Shown here: positions 26,273 to 34,807 of the stretch, in pieces
How positions within the stretch are numbered: the stretch's first letter is position 1
How the letters are laid out: the number at the start of each line of letters is the position of its first letter
Source: Superficieibacter electus
GTDB lineage: Bacteria; Pseudomonadota; Gammaproteobacteria; Enterobacterales; Enterobacteriaceae
Direction of reading: 5' to 3'
Assembly: GCF_002915575.1 (NCBI RefSeq)
Contig: NZ_PQGD01000015.1
Location: 62,001-126,000 of the forward strand
Length of the DNA stretch: 64,000 bases
Made by a program: the position numbers and the translations under genes
Notes under the pieces: model-generated
Database searches by the model: none
What the model was told of the DNA's origin: nothing
Seen by the model: only the letters and a program-made list of their open reading frames with translations

Positions 26273-26290
26273 AAGCGCCCGCAGGCGCTT
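26273..26290 (+). terminator. hairpin after azlD
   Basis: AAGCGCC-CGCA-GGCGCTT immediately follows the azlD stop. The T tail is short. A copy of the same hairpin occurs at 26465-26482, on the other side of the repeat. Confidence 0.6.
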
Positions 26291-26323
26291 GAGGTTGATG
26301 ACAAGCTGTTTTACTACTGTGCT

Positions 26324-26463
26324 CGCCGTTTTGCCGGGTGGCGGCTTCGCCTTCCCCGGCCTACGAAAACAATAAACATCAACACGTTATGCGTAACCCG
26401 TAGGCCTGTGCAAGCGAAGCGCCGCCAGGCATAATCCCACGGTATAACGTTTGTCAGCAATCT
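26324..26463. repeat. dispersed BIME-like repeat, copy 2
   Basis: Direct copy of the repeat at 8753-8892: the GGCGGCTTCGCC palindrome, the CGTTATGCGTAACCCGTAGG segment and the CGGTATAACGTTTGTCAGCA end are shared. As at copy 1, the repeat is sandwiched between two copies of a local terminator hairpin. Confidence 0.85.
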
Positions 26464-26464
26464 G

Positions 26465-26484
26465 AAGCGCCCGCAGGCGCTTTT
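26465..26484. terminator. hairpin copy before the kinase-like gene
   Basis: AAGCGCC-CGCA-GGCGCTT followed by TT, a duplicate of the hairpin after azlD. It could end the minus-strand operon, whose last gene stops at 26524, but the T run on that strand is poor. Confidence 0.5.
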
Positions 26485-26523
26485 GATCAGGAACACATTA
26501 ACAATGTGCGGCTTGCTCTTCGC

Positions 26524-27087
26524 TTAAACCGCCTGCGCTACGTAAGAAGCGATCCATTTCGTCAGTTCGGTTTCATCGTATCCACGGTCCTGCTCAATAT
26601 GATAAACAGGTCCACATGCCATCGGTTTGGCGTTGTCGGCAAGCTCTGCCAGCTCGGGTAAATACTCCTTACCCGGATGGCCTTGCGGACGAGTGTCAAG
26701 TCGTTGGGCGTAGCGGGCAACCGCCGTGTCTGCCGAAATCTGATTCCAAATCTCCAGCGCCTGCGTTACCCCGGCACGGGCCAGATAATGCAGGAGTGTT
26801 TCCCGGGACTGGAAACCAAACCAGGCATCAATCACAAATGGATATTCCGCAGGCCCGCTTGCCACAATTGACCAGATCACCTCATAAGCCGCCAGTCCCA
26901 ATTTACGATTAAATCCACGATCGATGTTCGTAAATTGCGCCATAAACGGTTCTTTGATGCCATCAATCGTGAGTAGCGGTAAGGTAAAATGGCTGGCTAT
27001 CTGCTGAGCAACCGTACTCTTACCTGAAGCCGGTACGCCGTTAACCAGAATTACCGTTTTGCCTTTTGAAAGAGGTTTAACCATCAT
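26524..27087 (-). CDS. P-loop kinase-like protein, substrate unknown
   Basis: 187-residue protein with a clear Walker A motif, GVPASGKST, near residue 17 and a conserved Asp in VIDAWFGF near 83; the layout is like small-molecule kinases of the zeta/chloramphenicol phosphotransferase type. It is the last gene of the PTS/Pfk/aldolase operon and its start overlaps the EIIA stop, so it probably has a role there, perhaps as a sugar kinase. I cannot name a substrate. Confidence 0.7.
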   Translation of the reverse strand: MMVKPLSKGKTVILVNGVPASGKSTVAQQIASHFTLPLLTIDGIKEPFMAQFTNIDRGFNRKLGLAAYEVIWSIVASGPAEYPFVIDAWFGFQSRETLLHYLARAGVTQALEIWNQISADTAVARYAQRLDTRPQGHPGKEYLPELAELADNAKPMACGPVYHIEQDRGYDETELTKWIASYVAQAV

Positions 27088-27521
27088 AATATTGCTATAA
27101 CCTCCTCGCGACTGCGTGCGGCACGCAATTTTGCCATCGTTTCATCATTATCAAGCAGATGAATAATGGCGCGAATGCCTTCATCAATATGGGCATTGCT
27201 ATTCTCAGCACCAAACATAATGACAATATCCGCCGCTTCGCTTTGGGCAAAGCGTACTGGCGTAGTCAGCAGAACCAGACTAAAACAATTACGTTTTACA
27301 CCGCTTTCGGGCCTGGCATGCGGCATAGCTACTCCTTCATCAAAAACGTAATAAGCGCCATGAGTTAAAGTATTCTCTATTACGGCCCGACCATACGACG
27401 CCTCCAGATAACCGTTTTCGACAAGTGGCTTCGCGGCAAGATAAATCACTTCTTGCCAGTTCGTCTCACTTATTCCTACCTGAATAGCATCAGCTTCGAT
27501 GAGTAAATCTTTGATTGTCAT
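27084..27521 (-). CDS. PTS EIIA component, fructose/ascorbate type
   Basis: 145-residue EIIA domain (PTS_EIIA type 2 fold) that accepts phosphate from HPr on the His in GVAMPHARPE near residue 67. The start has an AGGGAG element. It is encoded in the same operon as the ascorbate-type EIIB and EIIC and should complete that transporter. A 9-bp gap separates it from the 88-codon gene. Confidence 0.9.
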   Translation of the reverse strand: MTIKDLLIEADAIQVGISETNWQEVIYLAAKPLVENGYLEASYGRAVIENTLTHGAYYVFDEGVAMPHARPESGVKRNCFSLVLLTTPVRFAQSEAADIVIMFGAENSNAHIDEGIRAIIHLLDNDETMAKLRAARSREEVIAIL

Positions 27522-27530
27522 CTGTGCTCC

Positions 27531-27797
27531 CTAAATATTACGCCGAATAATATTACGCAAATTATCAATTCGAAGAAAGAGATCATCCACCCTGTGACGC
27601 CAGGTCTCACTTTTGGCAAAGCATGTTAATGCCCGGTTATACGTCAGCATTAGTTTTTTCTGTTGCTCAGTATCCTGAGGAAATTCAGCCAGTTTAGCTT
27701 CCAGAACATCTATTTCATCTGAAATTAATTTTGCCTGTTGATCCTGAGCTTCAGCAGAAAGCTTTTCATTTTTCGAAGACTTTAACGGATTAAACAT
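27531..27797 (-). CDS. small helical protein, function unknown
   Basis: 88 residues, charged, with two predicted helical stretches (EIDVLEAKLAEFPQDTEQQK and the C-terminal RVDDLFLRIDNLRNIIRRN) and no membrane segment. I do not recognise a family. It has a GGGA element 8 bases before the ATG and sits tightly between the EIIA and aldolase genes, so it is probably expressed and functionally tied to the PTS operon. Confidence 0.65.
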   Translation of the reverse strand: MFNPLKSSKNEKLSAEAQDQQAKLISDEIDVLEAKLAEFPQDTEQQKKLMLTYNRALTCFAKSETWRHRVDDLFLRIDNLRNIIRRNI

Positions 27798-27857
27798 AAA
27801 TGCATCCCGCTCCGGCGATGCCGGAATATAAAGATAAAATAATTCCTGATAACGATG

Positions 27858-28700
27858 TTATTTAAACAAAGAGATTTTCTCTACTAATACCCGGGTAACA
27901 GCATCGTTGGCTGGAATAAGGAATTTACGCACGCTATCGTTTACTTTGCCTTTATCAAAAGTCGATTTACATTGTGCGACCCATTGCACATTCATCTCGG
28001 TACCCACGTTGACTTTATTAATGCCCTCGGTCACGGCCCGACGCATATCGTCATCGCTGACTCCTGTCCCACCATGCAACACCAATGGTATTTGTGTTGC
28101 TTCACTAATTTCCGCCAGACGCTGATGTTGGATCTGTGCTTTCCCGGTATAAAGACCGTGAACGGTCCCCACGGATACTGCCAGCATATTCACCCCGGTT
28201 TCATCTACATATCTTTTAGCATCTTCAACCGTAGTGAATGAGATATGTTCGGCGGCCGTGGCTTTACCATCTTCTGCACCACCGATGGCACCCAGTTCTC
28301 CTTCGACACTAATATTAGACTGACGCGCAATATTTATGACCGCACAGGTATTTTTAATATTCTCATCAATACTTAAATGCGATCCGTCATACATGACTGA
28401 GCTGAACCCTGCATCAATGGCAGTCTGGATATCTGAAATATTTGAACAGTGGTCCAGGTGCAAACAGGTGGGTACGTTTTGACTCTCTGCCAGAGAGCAG
28501 ACAGAATCAACTAATAACCGATAGCCAAGATATTGTGCGGTTCCCGTTGAAATTTGGATCATTAACGGGCTATTGGTTTTCTGCGCCGCTTTAAAAAATG
28601 CAGGCAACATTTCAAGACAATGCAAATTAAACGATCCAACGGCTTTGAACTCGCGTGTTTTAGCAATATTATATAACTCATTAAAATTATACAGACCCAT
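27858..28700 (-). CDS. class II ketose-bisphosphate aldolase (GatY/FbaA type)
   Basis: Zinc aldolase of 280 residues that would split a ketose 1,6-bisphosphate to dihydroxyacetone phosphate and glyceraldehyde 3-phosphate. Metal ligands are seen in CLHLDHCSN (near residue 80), GTVHGLYTG (near 177) and LVLHGGTGV (near 206). GTEMNVQWV near 233 belongs to the phosphate-binding region. The start at MGLYNFNEL is set by a GAGGG element; the longer frame would run far into the EIIC gene. It overlaps the EIIC gene by 14 bases. With the Pfk homologue in the same operon it completes a pathway from sugar phosphate to trioses. Confidence 0.92.
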   Translation of the reverse strand: MGLYNFNELYNIAKTREFKAVGSFNLHCLEMLPAFFKAAQKTNSPLMIQISTGTAQYLGYRLLVDSVCSLAESQNVPTCLHLDHCSNISDIQTAIDAGFSSVMYDGSHLSIDENIKNTCAVINIARQSNISVEGELGAIGGAEDGKATAAEHISFTTVEDAKRYVDETGVNMLAVSVGTVHGLYTGKAQIQHQRLAEISEATQIPLVLHGGTGVSDDDMRRAVTEGINKVNVGTEMNVQWVAQCKSTFDKGKVNDSVRKFLIPANDAVTRVLVEKISLFK

Positions 28701-30054
28701 GAACTTTACCCTCTTCAGATTTAACAGCTTTCCCATTAACAAACCAGGCGATGACGCCGACAAAAATAATAAACAGCGCAACCAGTAGCCAATTACCCTG
28801 GAATGCATGACCCAGTACCAACCCCGAACTGATTACATCGGAATCGCTGAAAGTCACGCCGGTAAAACCATAACTTTCCAGCATTGGAACCAGAATCGCA
28901 GGTAAGAAGGTGATAAACAGACCGTGTACTACCCCGCCAATAATCGCGCCGCGACGACCTCCCAGTGCGTTACCGAAAATACCTGCGGTCCCACCGGCAA
29001 AGAAATTGGTTAACAATCCCGGCAAAATCATGGCCAGCCCAAACATAGGGAAAACTAACATTCCGATAATTGATCCTGCTGTTGTCGCCAGAAAACCGAC
29101 AATGACCGCATTAGGCGCATAGGGAAAAAGTACCGGGCAATCTAAAGCCGGTTTGGCATCCGGTACAATTCGCATCGCTATTCCCCTGAACGCCGGAACC
29201 AGTTCGTTAAGCAACAGACGTACGCCGCTGTAAAGAACGAAAACGCCAGCAACAAACTGAATTGATTGCATAAAGGCATACATCAGATAGTTCATGCCAT
29301 TGGCATAGTTCGCTATAAACTCCGGACCAGCGGCCAGCGCGGGGATTAAATACATGGGGATCATTACGACCGCCATTGACAGATAGGTATCCTGCAAAAA
29401 CTTAAAGTTATCAGGTAACTCCAGATCCTCCGTTGAACGAGAACCTTTACCGACCACCTTCGCTACCGCAGCCTGTACCAAATAACCTATGGTGCAAAAA
29501 TGCCCCAATGCCACGTCATCAGAATCGGTAATGCGCCTGACGACCGGTTGCGCCAGTGCTGGCATTAATACCGCCATTACGCCGCCAAAAATGCCACCGG
29601 TCAGGATCAAGGGCAGCCCCGTTAGCCCGGCCTTATAGCCAATTACTGCGCCAATCGTCGCCATCCATAGCAATGCCTGGCCGGTTAGAAAGATATATTT
29701 AAAAGGCGTTAGTCGGGCAATGATGATATTGACAGCAAAAATAACCATCAGGGTGAGTGCAACTTCAGAGCCCAACTCCCGGTTCGCCAGCCCGGCAATA
29801 GCCGCCACGTCAGTAATATACCCTTTCATACCAAAACCCTGGGTAAAAATGGTATTCAGGAAAGTGAGTGCGGCAACAATGATATTTATCCCGGCCATCA
29901 TGATGAGAAAGCCGAGGAGGGTTTTAAATGTACCCTCTGCCGTTTTACCTGGAGATTTTTTTTGTAGAATCAATCCCAGCATGGCAATGAACGCGACCAA
30001 AATAGATGCCTGGCCAAGCAGATCCTTAACAATAAATTCAACGATACTATTCAT
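28687..30054 (-). CDS. ascorbate-type PTS EIIC (UlaA/SgcC family)
   Basis: 455-residue inner-membrane sugar channel with about eleven hydrophobic segments. The N terminus VEFIVKDLLGQASILVAFIA and the LLGFLIMMAGINIIVAAL segment are typical of the UlaA/GatC/SgcC superfamily, and LLNELVPAFRGIAMRIVPDA near residue 285 matches the conserved cytosolic loop. It overlaps the EIIB gene by 8 bases and the aldolase gene by 14. The substrate is unknown; the operon content points to a ketohexose or a sugar giving one. Confidence 0.9.
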   Translation of the reverse strand: MNSIVEFIVKDLLGQASILVAFIAMLGLILQKKSPGKTAEGTFKTLLGFLIMMAGINIIVAALTFLNTIFTQGFGMKGYITDVAAIAGLANRELGSEVALTLMVIFAVNIIIARLTPFKYIFLTGQALLWMATIGAVIGYKAGLTGLPLILTGGIFGGVMAVLMPALAQPVVRRITDSDDVALGHFCTIGYLVQAAVAKVVGKGSRSTEDLELPDNFKFLQDTYLSMAVVMIPMYLIPALAAGPEFIANYANGMNYLMYAFMQSIQFVAGVFVLYSGVRLLLNELVPAFRGIAMRIVPDAKPALDCPVLFPYAPNAVIVGFLATTAGSIIGMLVFPMFGLAMILPGLLTNFFAGGTAGIFGNALGGRRGAIIGGVVHGLFITFLPAILVPMLESYGFTGVTFSDSDVISSGLVLGHAFQGNWLLVALFIIFVGVIAWFVNGKAVKSEEGKVHGSV

Positions 30055-30361
30055 GATCGGCGACCTTCATGTTATGGAGAGTTAAAAAGGCGAGGATTTT
30101 CTGCTCAATTTCCTCTTTATCTGTAAGCTTATTAAGTACAACTACTCGTTTGATTTCATCTTCACTGGCATCGGCTGTTAAAATGTCAGCAAATGTTTTC
30201 TGTGTAAGGATCATGTCAGATTTAAACGCATTCGCCTCTGAAACTGTGGTATGTTCGACCTGCGCCGGAATTTCCAGTTTCTTCAACACTGCTTTTGCGC
30301 TCATCTCAATTGCGAAGCTGGAGCCTAAACCACAGCCGCATACACAAAGGACCTTAAGCAT
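30047..30361 (-). CDS. ascorbate/galactitol-type PTS EIIB
   Basis: 104-residue EIIB domain with the P-loop CVCGCGLGSSF at the N terminus, the Cys of which carries the phosphate. A GAGGAG ribosome site precedes the ATG. It lies between the Pfk-like gene and the EIIC gene, with which it overlaps by 8 bases. Confidence 0.91.
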   Translation of the reverse strand: MLKVLCVCGCGLGSSFAIEMSAKAVLKKLEIPAQVEHTTVSEANAFKSDMILTQKTFADILTADASEDEIKRVVVLNKLTDKEEIEQKILAFLTLHNMKVADHE

Positions 30362-30371
30362 AAAAATCTCC

Positions 30372-31352
30372 TCAAATAATATTGAGTTGTTTGGCTAATT
30401 TATAATGATGCCCTTCTGGGTCAACCAGTCTTTTTTTCATACTGATTAAATCTATTGGAATGGGCTTATTACTATGATTAATAATAATAGCTTTGTTTTT
30501 CATACCGGACTGAATACAGCGCACGACTTCATTCGCCATAATTGTGCCCTGATAAATTTCCTCGCAGGTTGGATCGCCGTTACGCAATCCGAAACCAATA
30601 ATGGTTTTACGTATCCTTACTCCAATCTTAGGTTCAAGTTGTTTGATCATCGTGTCAATTGCCCCCTGAAATCCAGGAGAATACTCCTTGGTATAGCCCT
30701 CAGAGCATAAAACTATTACGCTATTCTGCTTCGCCAGACGTTCACGAATACGCCGGGCCAGAACTTCCGGTGGGATTTGGCATTCAGGGATAAGCGCAAT
30801 ATCAGCATTACTCTTAATCGCTGATTGCAGCGTCAATTCACCACAATAGCCGCCCAGAAGCTCTACCATAAATACGCGGCCTGGCAGTGCCCGTCCGGTA
30901 TTTCTCAGCCTGGAAACCTCCTTAATGATCTGCTCACAAGCGGTTGAAAAACCAATCGTATAATCGCTACCATAAACATCGTTATCAATCGTCATGCCGA
31001 CACCAAAACAGTTCACATCAAATTCACTTAATATATTAAGAAACTGTAATGAACCGTCTCCGCCCGCCATGATGAGAACATCTATCCGTAACGCACGTAA
31101 TTTTTTGCTGATTTTCTCATATTCACTACGTACCAGTTTACGCGTAGTTCTTCCGGACGTAATGACGGGTATGGCGGCGACAGAAAAATCGACTAAGTCG
31201 CGCCAGCAAATATTTTTGTGATCGTTTCCCAAAAGGCCAGGAATACCTCCATGAAATAATGTTATTTCTGCCCCTGAAACTCTTGCCACCTGGAATATAA
31301 AATTATTAATGCCGGTAACATCTCCTCCGCTAATAACAATGCCAATTTTCAT
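30372..31352 (-). CDS. PfkA-family 6-phosphofructokinase-like sugar-phosphate kinase
   Basis: 326-residue member of the ATP-phosphofructokinase family. It shows the N-terminal loop GIVISGGDVTGINNFI, the nucleotide motif AGGDGSLQFL near residue 97, the catalytic TIDNDVYGSDYTIGFSTA near 121 and the substrate segment VFMVELLGGYCGELTL near 159. It would make a ketose bisphosphate for the class II aldolase in the same operon. PfkA relatives with GGDG rather than GGDD usually use ATP. TGAGGA precedes the start. It is the first gene of the operon. A dedicated Pfk beside a PTS is unusual and suggests the PTS product is a ketose phosphate other than ordinary fructose 6-phosphate. Confidence 0.88.
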   Translation of the reverse strand: MKIGIVISGGDVTGINNFIFQVARVSGAEITLFHGGIPGLLGNDHKNICWRDLVDFSVAAIPVITSGRTTRKLVRSEYEKISKKLRALRIDVLIMAGGDGSLQFLNILSEFDVNCFGVGMTIDNDVYGSDYTIGFSTACEQIIKEVSRLRNTGRALPGRVFMVELLGGYCGELTLQSAIKSNADIALIPECQIPPEVLARRIRERLAKQNSVIVLCSEGYTKEYSPGFQGAIDTMIKQLEPKIGVRIRKTIIGFGLRNGDPTCEEIYQGTIMANEVVRCIQSGMKNKAIIINHSNKPIPIDLISMKKRLVDPEGHHYKLAKQLNII

Positions 31353-31485
31353 TTTTAATCCTCATTGATGCTTTGCTGTAAATATTTTTCCCAGAGTTCA
31401 AGCTCTGTATTTGCAACGGACATCACAAAGTGGCGATAAAGTACGAGTGCAAAGGCATTGACAGCAGGACACAACACTCATTTAT

Positions 31486-31501
31486 TGTGATTAAAATCAC
31501 A
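31486..31501. promoter_or_regulatory. CRP site, near-perfect
   Basis: TGTGATTAAAATCACA has two full CRP half sites with the 6-bp spacer. It lies about 134 bp upstream of the Pfk-like gene on the minus strand and 346 bp before frvA. Confidence 0.85.
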
Positions 31502-31632
31502 TTAATGATTGAAATACTTTTGCTGGGAATTCATAAATAAACAATGAAAATCAGCAAGTTATTTCTTTGATATGGAAAAACGTGTTTTTTATGCTCTTTG
31601 CACTATCCACACGGAAAATGACATCGCCATTT

Positions 31633-31648
31633 TGTGACTTTTATCGCA
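31633..31648. promoter_or_regulatory. CRP-like site
   Basis: TGTGACTTTTATCGCA: one perfect half and one with a single mismatch, in the middle of the divergent region. Confidence 0.55.
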
Positions 31649-31717
31649 TTTTTATCCAAATAATAAGCGCATAGGCCATAACTTTTCCGTCTTCCTGATT
31701 TACCCAACCAGGGAAAT

Positions 31718-31733
31718 TGTGTTCACCCTCACA
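31718..31733. promoter_or_regulatory. CRP-like site upstream of frvA
   Basis: TGTGTTCACCCTCACA: left half with one mismatch and a perfect right half, 114 bp before the frvA start codon. Confidence 0.55.
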
Positions 31734-31847
31734 AAACCGGCCTGTTGTTTATCAGGAAATTGTCATAACCACCGGACATATTTTGGCTCAGCACATACCT
31801 TTTCGCCGGGTACTATTACAAGAAAGATTTTTTAATGGAGTAAATAA

Positions 31848-32294
31848 ATGGCGACAATTACCCTAAGCTGTATTGACCTCAACATCCCCGGCAACAGCGC
31901 CTATTCCATTCTGAAACAACTGGCGGAAATGGCCTGGCAAAACGGCTATATCAGCGATCGGGGCACATTCCTGCAAACGCTGTTGCTGCGTGAAAAACTC
32001 CATTCCACCGGTTTTGGATCGGGTGTTGCCGTTCCGCACGGCAAAAGCGCCTGCGTTAAACAACCGTTCGTGTTATTCGCCCGTAACTCACAGGGGGTGG
32101 AGTGGAAAGCCAGTGATGATCAGCCCGCGACCTGCTGGATTTGTCTCGGTGTACCTCAGGAGGGCGAAGAAGATCAGGTCAAAATGATTGGTACCCTGTG
32201 CCGTAAAATCATCCACGCCGACTTCATCGACCAGCTTAAACAGGGCGATGCACAGCAGATCCTCTCTCTGTTAACCCATACCCTGAATCAATAA
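31848..32294 (+). CDS. frvA: fructose-like PTS EIIA FrvA
   Basis: 148-residue EIIA domain, the same length as E. coli FrvA. The phosphorylated His is in GVAVPHGKSA near residue 63. It is the first gene of frvABXR, followed 10 bp later by frvB. The substrate of the Frv system is not established as far as I know. Confidence 0.93.
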   Translation: MATITLSCIDLNIPGNSAYSILKQLAEMAWQNGYISDRGTFLQTLLLREKLHSTGFGSGVAVPHGKSACVKQPFVLFARNSQGVEWKASDDQPATCWICLGVPQEGEEDQVKMIGTLCRKIIHADFIDQLKQGDAQQILSLLTHTLNQ

Positions 32295-32304
32295 GGAGGC
32301 GCTC

Positions 32305-33747
32305 ATGGAAGCCTTACGTCTCGTTGCTATCACCAACTGTCCGGCCGGTATTGCCCACACTTATATGGTGGCGGAAGCACTGGAGCAGAAAGCCCGTACG
32401 CTGGGACATACCATCAAAGTAGAAACCCAGGGCTCCAGCGGGGTGGAAAACCGATTAAGCGATGCTGAGATTGCGGCGGCGGACTACGTCATTCTGGCCA
32501 CCGGACGCGGTCTGAGCGCGGAAGATCGCGCACGCTTCGCCGGAAAAAAAGTGTATGAAATCCCCATCTCCCAGGCGCTAAAAAATATTGACCAAATTTT
32601 TACGCAATTGCCGACACATTCACAACTTTTTGCCGCTGATAGTGGCGTTAAGCTGGGAAATCAGGAAGTGCAGAAGGGAAGCGTGATGAGTCACTTGATG
32701 GCGGGCGTTTCCGCTGCTCTCCCCTTTGTGATTGGTGGCGGTATTTTGGTTGCCCTTGCGAATATGCTGGTGCAATTTGGCCTGCCCTATACCGATATGT
32801 CGAAAGGCGCACCGTCATTTACCTGGGTGGTAGAATCCATCGGTTATCTCGGTTTCACCTTTATGATCCCGATTATGGGCGCTTATATCGCTTCCTCTAT
32901 TGCTGATAAACCTGCCTTCGCCCCCGCATTTCTGGTCTGCTATCTGGCGAATGATAAAGGGCTGCTCGGTACACAGTCCGGCGCAGGTTTCCTCGGTGCG
33001 GTCGTACTGGGACTGGCCGTCGGCTACTTTGTGCTTTATTTCCGTAAAGTCCGCCTCGGTAAAGCGCTGCAGCCTTTGTTAGGGTCAATGCTGATCCCGT
33101 TTGTCACGCTGCTGCTTTTCGGCGTACTCACGTATTATGTCGTCGGCCCGGTGATGTCCGATATTATGGGCGGCTTACTCCACTTCCTGAATACCATTCC
33201 ACCTTCAATGAAACTCGGTGCTGCATTTTTGGTTGGCGCAATGCTGGCTTTTGATATGGGGGGTCCGATCAACAAAACAGCGTGGTTTTTCTGCTTCTCG
33301 CTGCTGGAAAAACATATTTACGACTGGTACGCCATTGTCGGCGTGGTCACGCTGTTGCCACCGGTTGCTGCCGGTATCGCTACTTATCTCGCGCCTAAGT
33401 TATTCACGGCGCAAGAGAAAGGAGCCGCCAGTAGCGCCATTGTGGTTGGCGCAACCGTCGCTACTGAGCCCGCCATTCCGTACGCTCTGGCCGCACCGCT
33501 GCCAATGATTACCGCCAACACTCTCTCTGGTGGTATTACCGGTATGTTGGTTATCGCTTTTGGAATCAAACGCCTGGCCCCAGGATTAGGTATCTTCGAT
33601 CCTCTGATTGGCCTGATGTCGCCGGCAGGTTCGTTTTATCTGGTACTGGCGATTGGGTTGGTACTCAACATTAGTCTCATTATCATCCTTAAAGGGATGT
33701 GGCTACAACGTAAGGCCGCGCAACAGGAGGTTGCCCGTGAACACTGA
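32305..33747 (+). CDS. frvB: fructose-like PTS EIIBC FrvB
   Basis: 480 residues: an N-terminal EIIB domain with the phospho-Cys in TNCPAGIAHTYMVAEALE, a linker around residue 110-125, then an EIIC domain with about nine membrane segments (SVMSHLMAGVSAALPFVIGG near 130, AFDMGGPINKTAWFF near 314). An AAGGAGG site precedes the ATG. Its stop overlaps the frvX start by 11 bases, consistent with coupling. Confidence 0.94.
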   Translation: MEALRLVAITNCPAGIAHTYMVAEALEQKARTLGHTIKVETQGSSGVENRLSDAEIAAADYVILATGRGLSAEDRARFAGKKVYEIPISQALKNIDQIFTQLPTHSQLFAADSGVKLGNQEVQKGSVMSHLMAGVSAALPFVIGGGILVALANMLVQFGLPYTDMSKGAPSFTWVVESIGYLGFTFMIPIMGAYIASSIADKPAFAPAFLVCYLANDKGLLGTQSGAGFLGAVVLGLAVGYFVLYFRKVRLGKALQPLLGSMLIPFVTLLLFGVLTYYVVGPVMSDIMGGLLHFLNTIPPSMKLGAAFLVGAMLAFDMGGPINKTAWFFCFSLLEKHIYDWYAIVGVVTLLPPVAAGIATYLAPKLFTAQEKGAASSAIVVGATVATEPAIPYALAAPLPMITANTLSGGITGMLVIAFGIKRLAPGLGIFDPLIGLMSPAGSFYLVLAIGLVLNISLIIILKGMWLQRKAAQQEVAREH

Positions 33748-34798
33748 TTTACTTCGTAAACTTTGCGATGCCAGCGCCGTCAGTGGCGATGAGCATGAAG
33801 TACGCCAGGTACTGATCCAGACGCTGGAGAAGGTCGCTGACGACATTACGTTTGACGGTCTGGGCAGCTTTATCGCCCGTAAAGGCACTCGCGGGCCTAA
33901 AGTCGCCATCGTCGGCCATATGGATGAAGTAGGCTTCATGGTGACGCATATTTGTGAGAAAGGATTTCTTCGCTTCACGACGGTAGGTGGATGGTGGAGT
34001 CAGTCAATGCTCAACCATCGTGTGACGGTACGCACGCGCGATGGCCAAAAAATCCCTGGCATTATCGGTTCCGTTGCGCCTCACGCACTGACGGACAAAC
34101 AAAAGCAGCAGCCACTGACGTTTGATGAAATGTTTATTGATATTGGCGCAGGCAGCCGTGAAGAAGTTGAAAGTCGGGGTATCGCGATCGGTGATTTCAT
34201 CAGCCCCGAGGCCAATTTTGCCCGCTGGGGTGAGGATAAAATCGTCGCTAAAGCGCTGGATAATCGGGTGGGCTGCGCGCTGATGGCTGAGTTATTCCAG
34301 ACGGTGAATAACCCGGACATTACGCTCTACGGCGTGGGTAGCGTGGAAGAGGAAGTCGGACTCCGCGGTGCGCAAACCTCCGCTGAGACCATTAAACCGG
34401 ATGTAACTATCGTGCTGGATACTGCCGTTGCTGGCGACGTTCCCGGTATTGATAGTATTAAATACCCATTGAAGCTGGGTGACGGCCCCGGTGTCATGCT
34501 GTTTGATAAGCGCTATTTCCCAAATCAGAAATTACTGGCCCTGCTCAAGCAAAGTGCTCTGCGTAGCCACGCCCCACTTCAGTTTGCCACGATGAAAACC
34601 GGCGCGACCGACGGTGGGCGCTATAACGTAATGGGCGGCGGCCGGCCTGTCGTCGCACTCTGCCTGCCCACGCGCTATCTTCACGCCAATAGCGGTATGA
34701 TCGCCGGCAAAGACTACGAGGCCGCGCTGACCATGATCCGTGAACTGCTCATGTCGCTGGATGAACAGCACGTTCAGGCCATGAAGGATTTTCGCTAA
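33737..34798 (+). CDS. frvX: M42-family aminopeptidase/glucanase-like protein FrvX
   Basis: 353-residue member of the M42 metallopeptidase family (once annotated as endoglucanase). Metal ligands are visible in VGHMDEVGFM near residue 64, ALDNRVGCALM near 175, SVEEEVGLRGA near 205 and LDTAVAGDVPG near 228. The start is a GTG with an excellent AGGAGG site 6 bases upstream; the alignment with remembered E. coli FrvX begins at this point. Its role in the frv PTS operon is unclear: it may trim a peptide- or amino-acid-conjugated sugar. Confidence 0.93.
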   Translation: MNTDLLRKLCDASAVSGDEHEVRQVLIQTLEKVADDITFDGLGSFIARKGTRGPKVAIVGHMDEVGFMVTHICEKGFLRFTTVGGWWSQSMLNHRVTVRTRDGQKIPGIIGSVAPHALTDKQKQQPLTFDEMFIDIGAGSREEVESRGIAIGDFISPEANFARWGEDKIVAKALDNRVGCALMAELFQTVNNPDITLYGVGSVEEEVGLRGAQTSAETIKPDVTIVLDTAVAGDVPGIDSIKYPLKLGDGPGVMLFDKRYFPNQKLLALLKQSALRSHAPLQFATMKTGATDGGRYNVMGGGRPVVALCLPTRYLHANSGMIAGKDYEAALTMIRELLMSLDEQHVQAMKDFR

Positions 34799-34807
34799 GG
34801 ACTGATT

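Larger units (their letters stand above)
31353..31847. other. divergent control region of the Pfk/PTS operon and frvABXR
   Basis: 495 bp without a gene. It is AT-rich and contains three CRP-like sites, listed separately. Nothing else, such as a PRD antiterminator hairpin, was recognised. Confidence 0.6.

Noticed and set aside
8753-26463. Composite transposon bounded by insertion sequences
   Set aside because: The flanking repeats are REP/BIME-like; no transposase, terminal inverted repeats or target duplication were seen.
28701-28808. Extended N terminus of the class II aldolase
   Set aside because: The extra residues are read from the end of the EIIC gene; the family start and ribosome site are at 28700.
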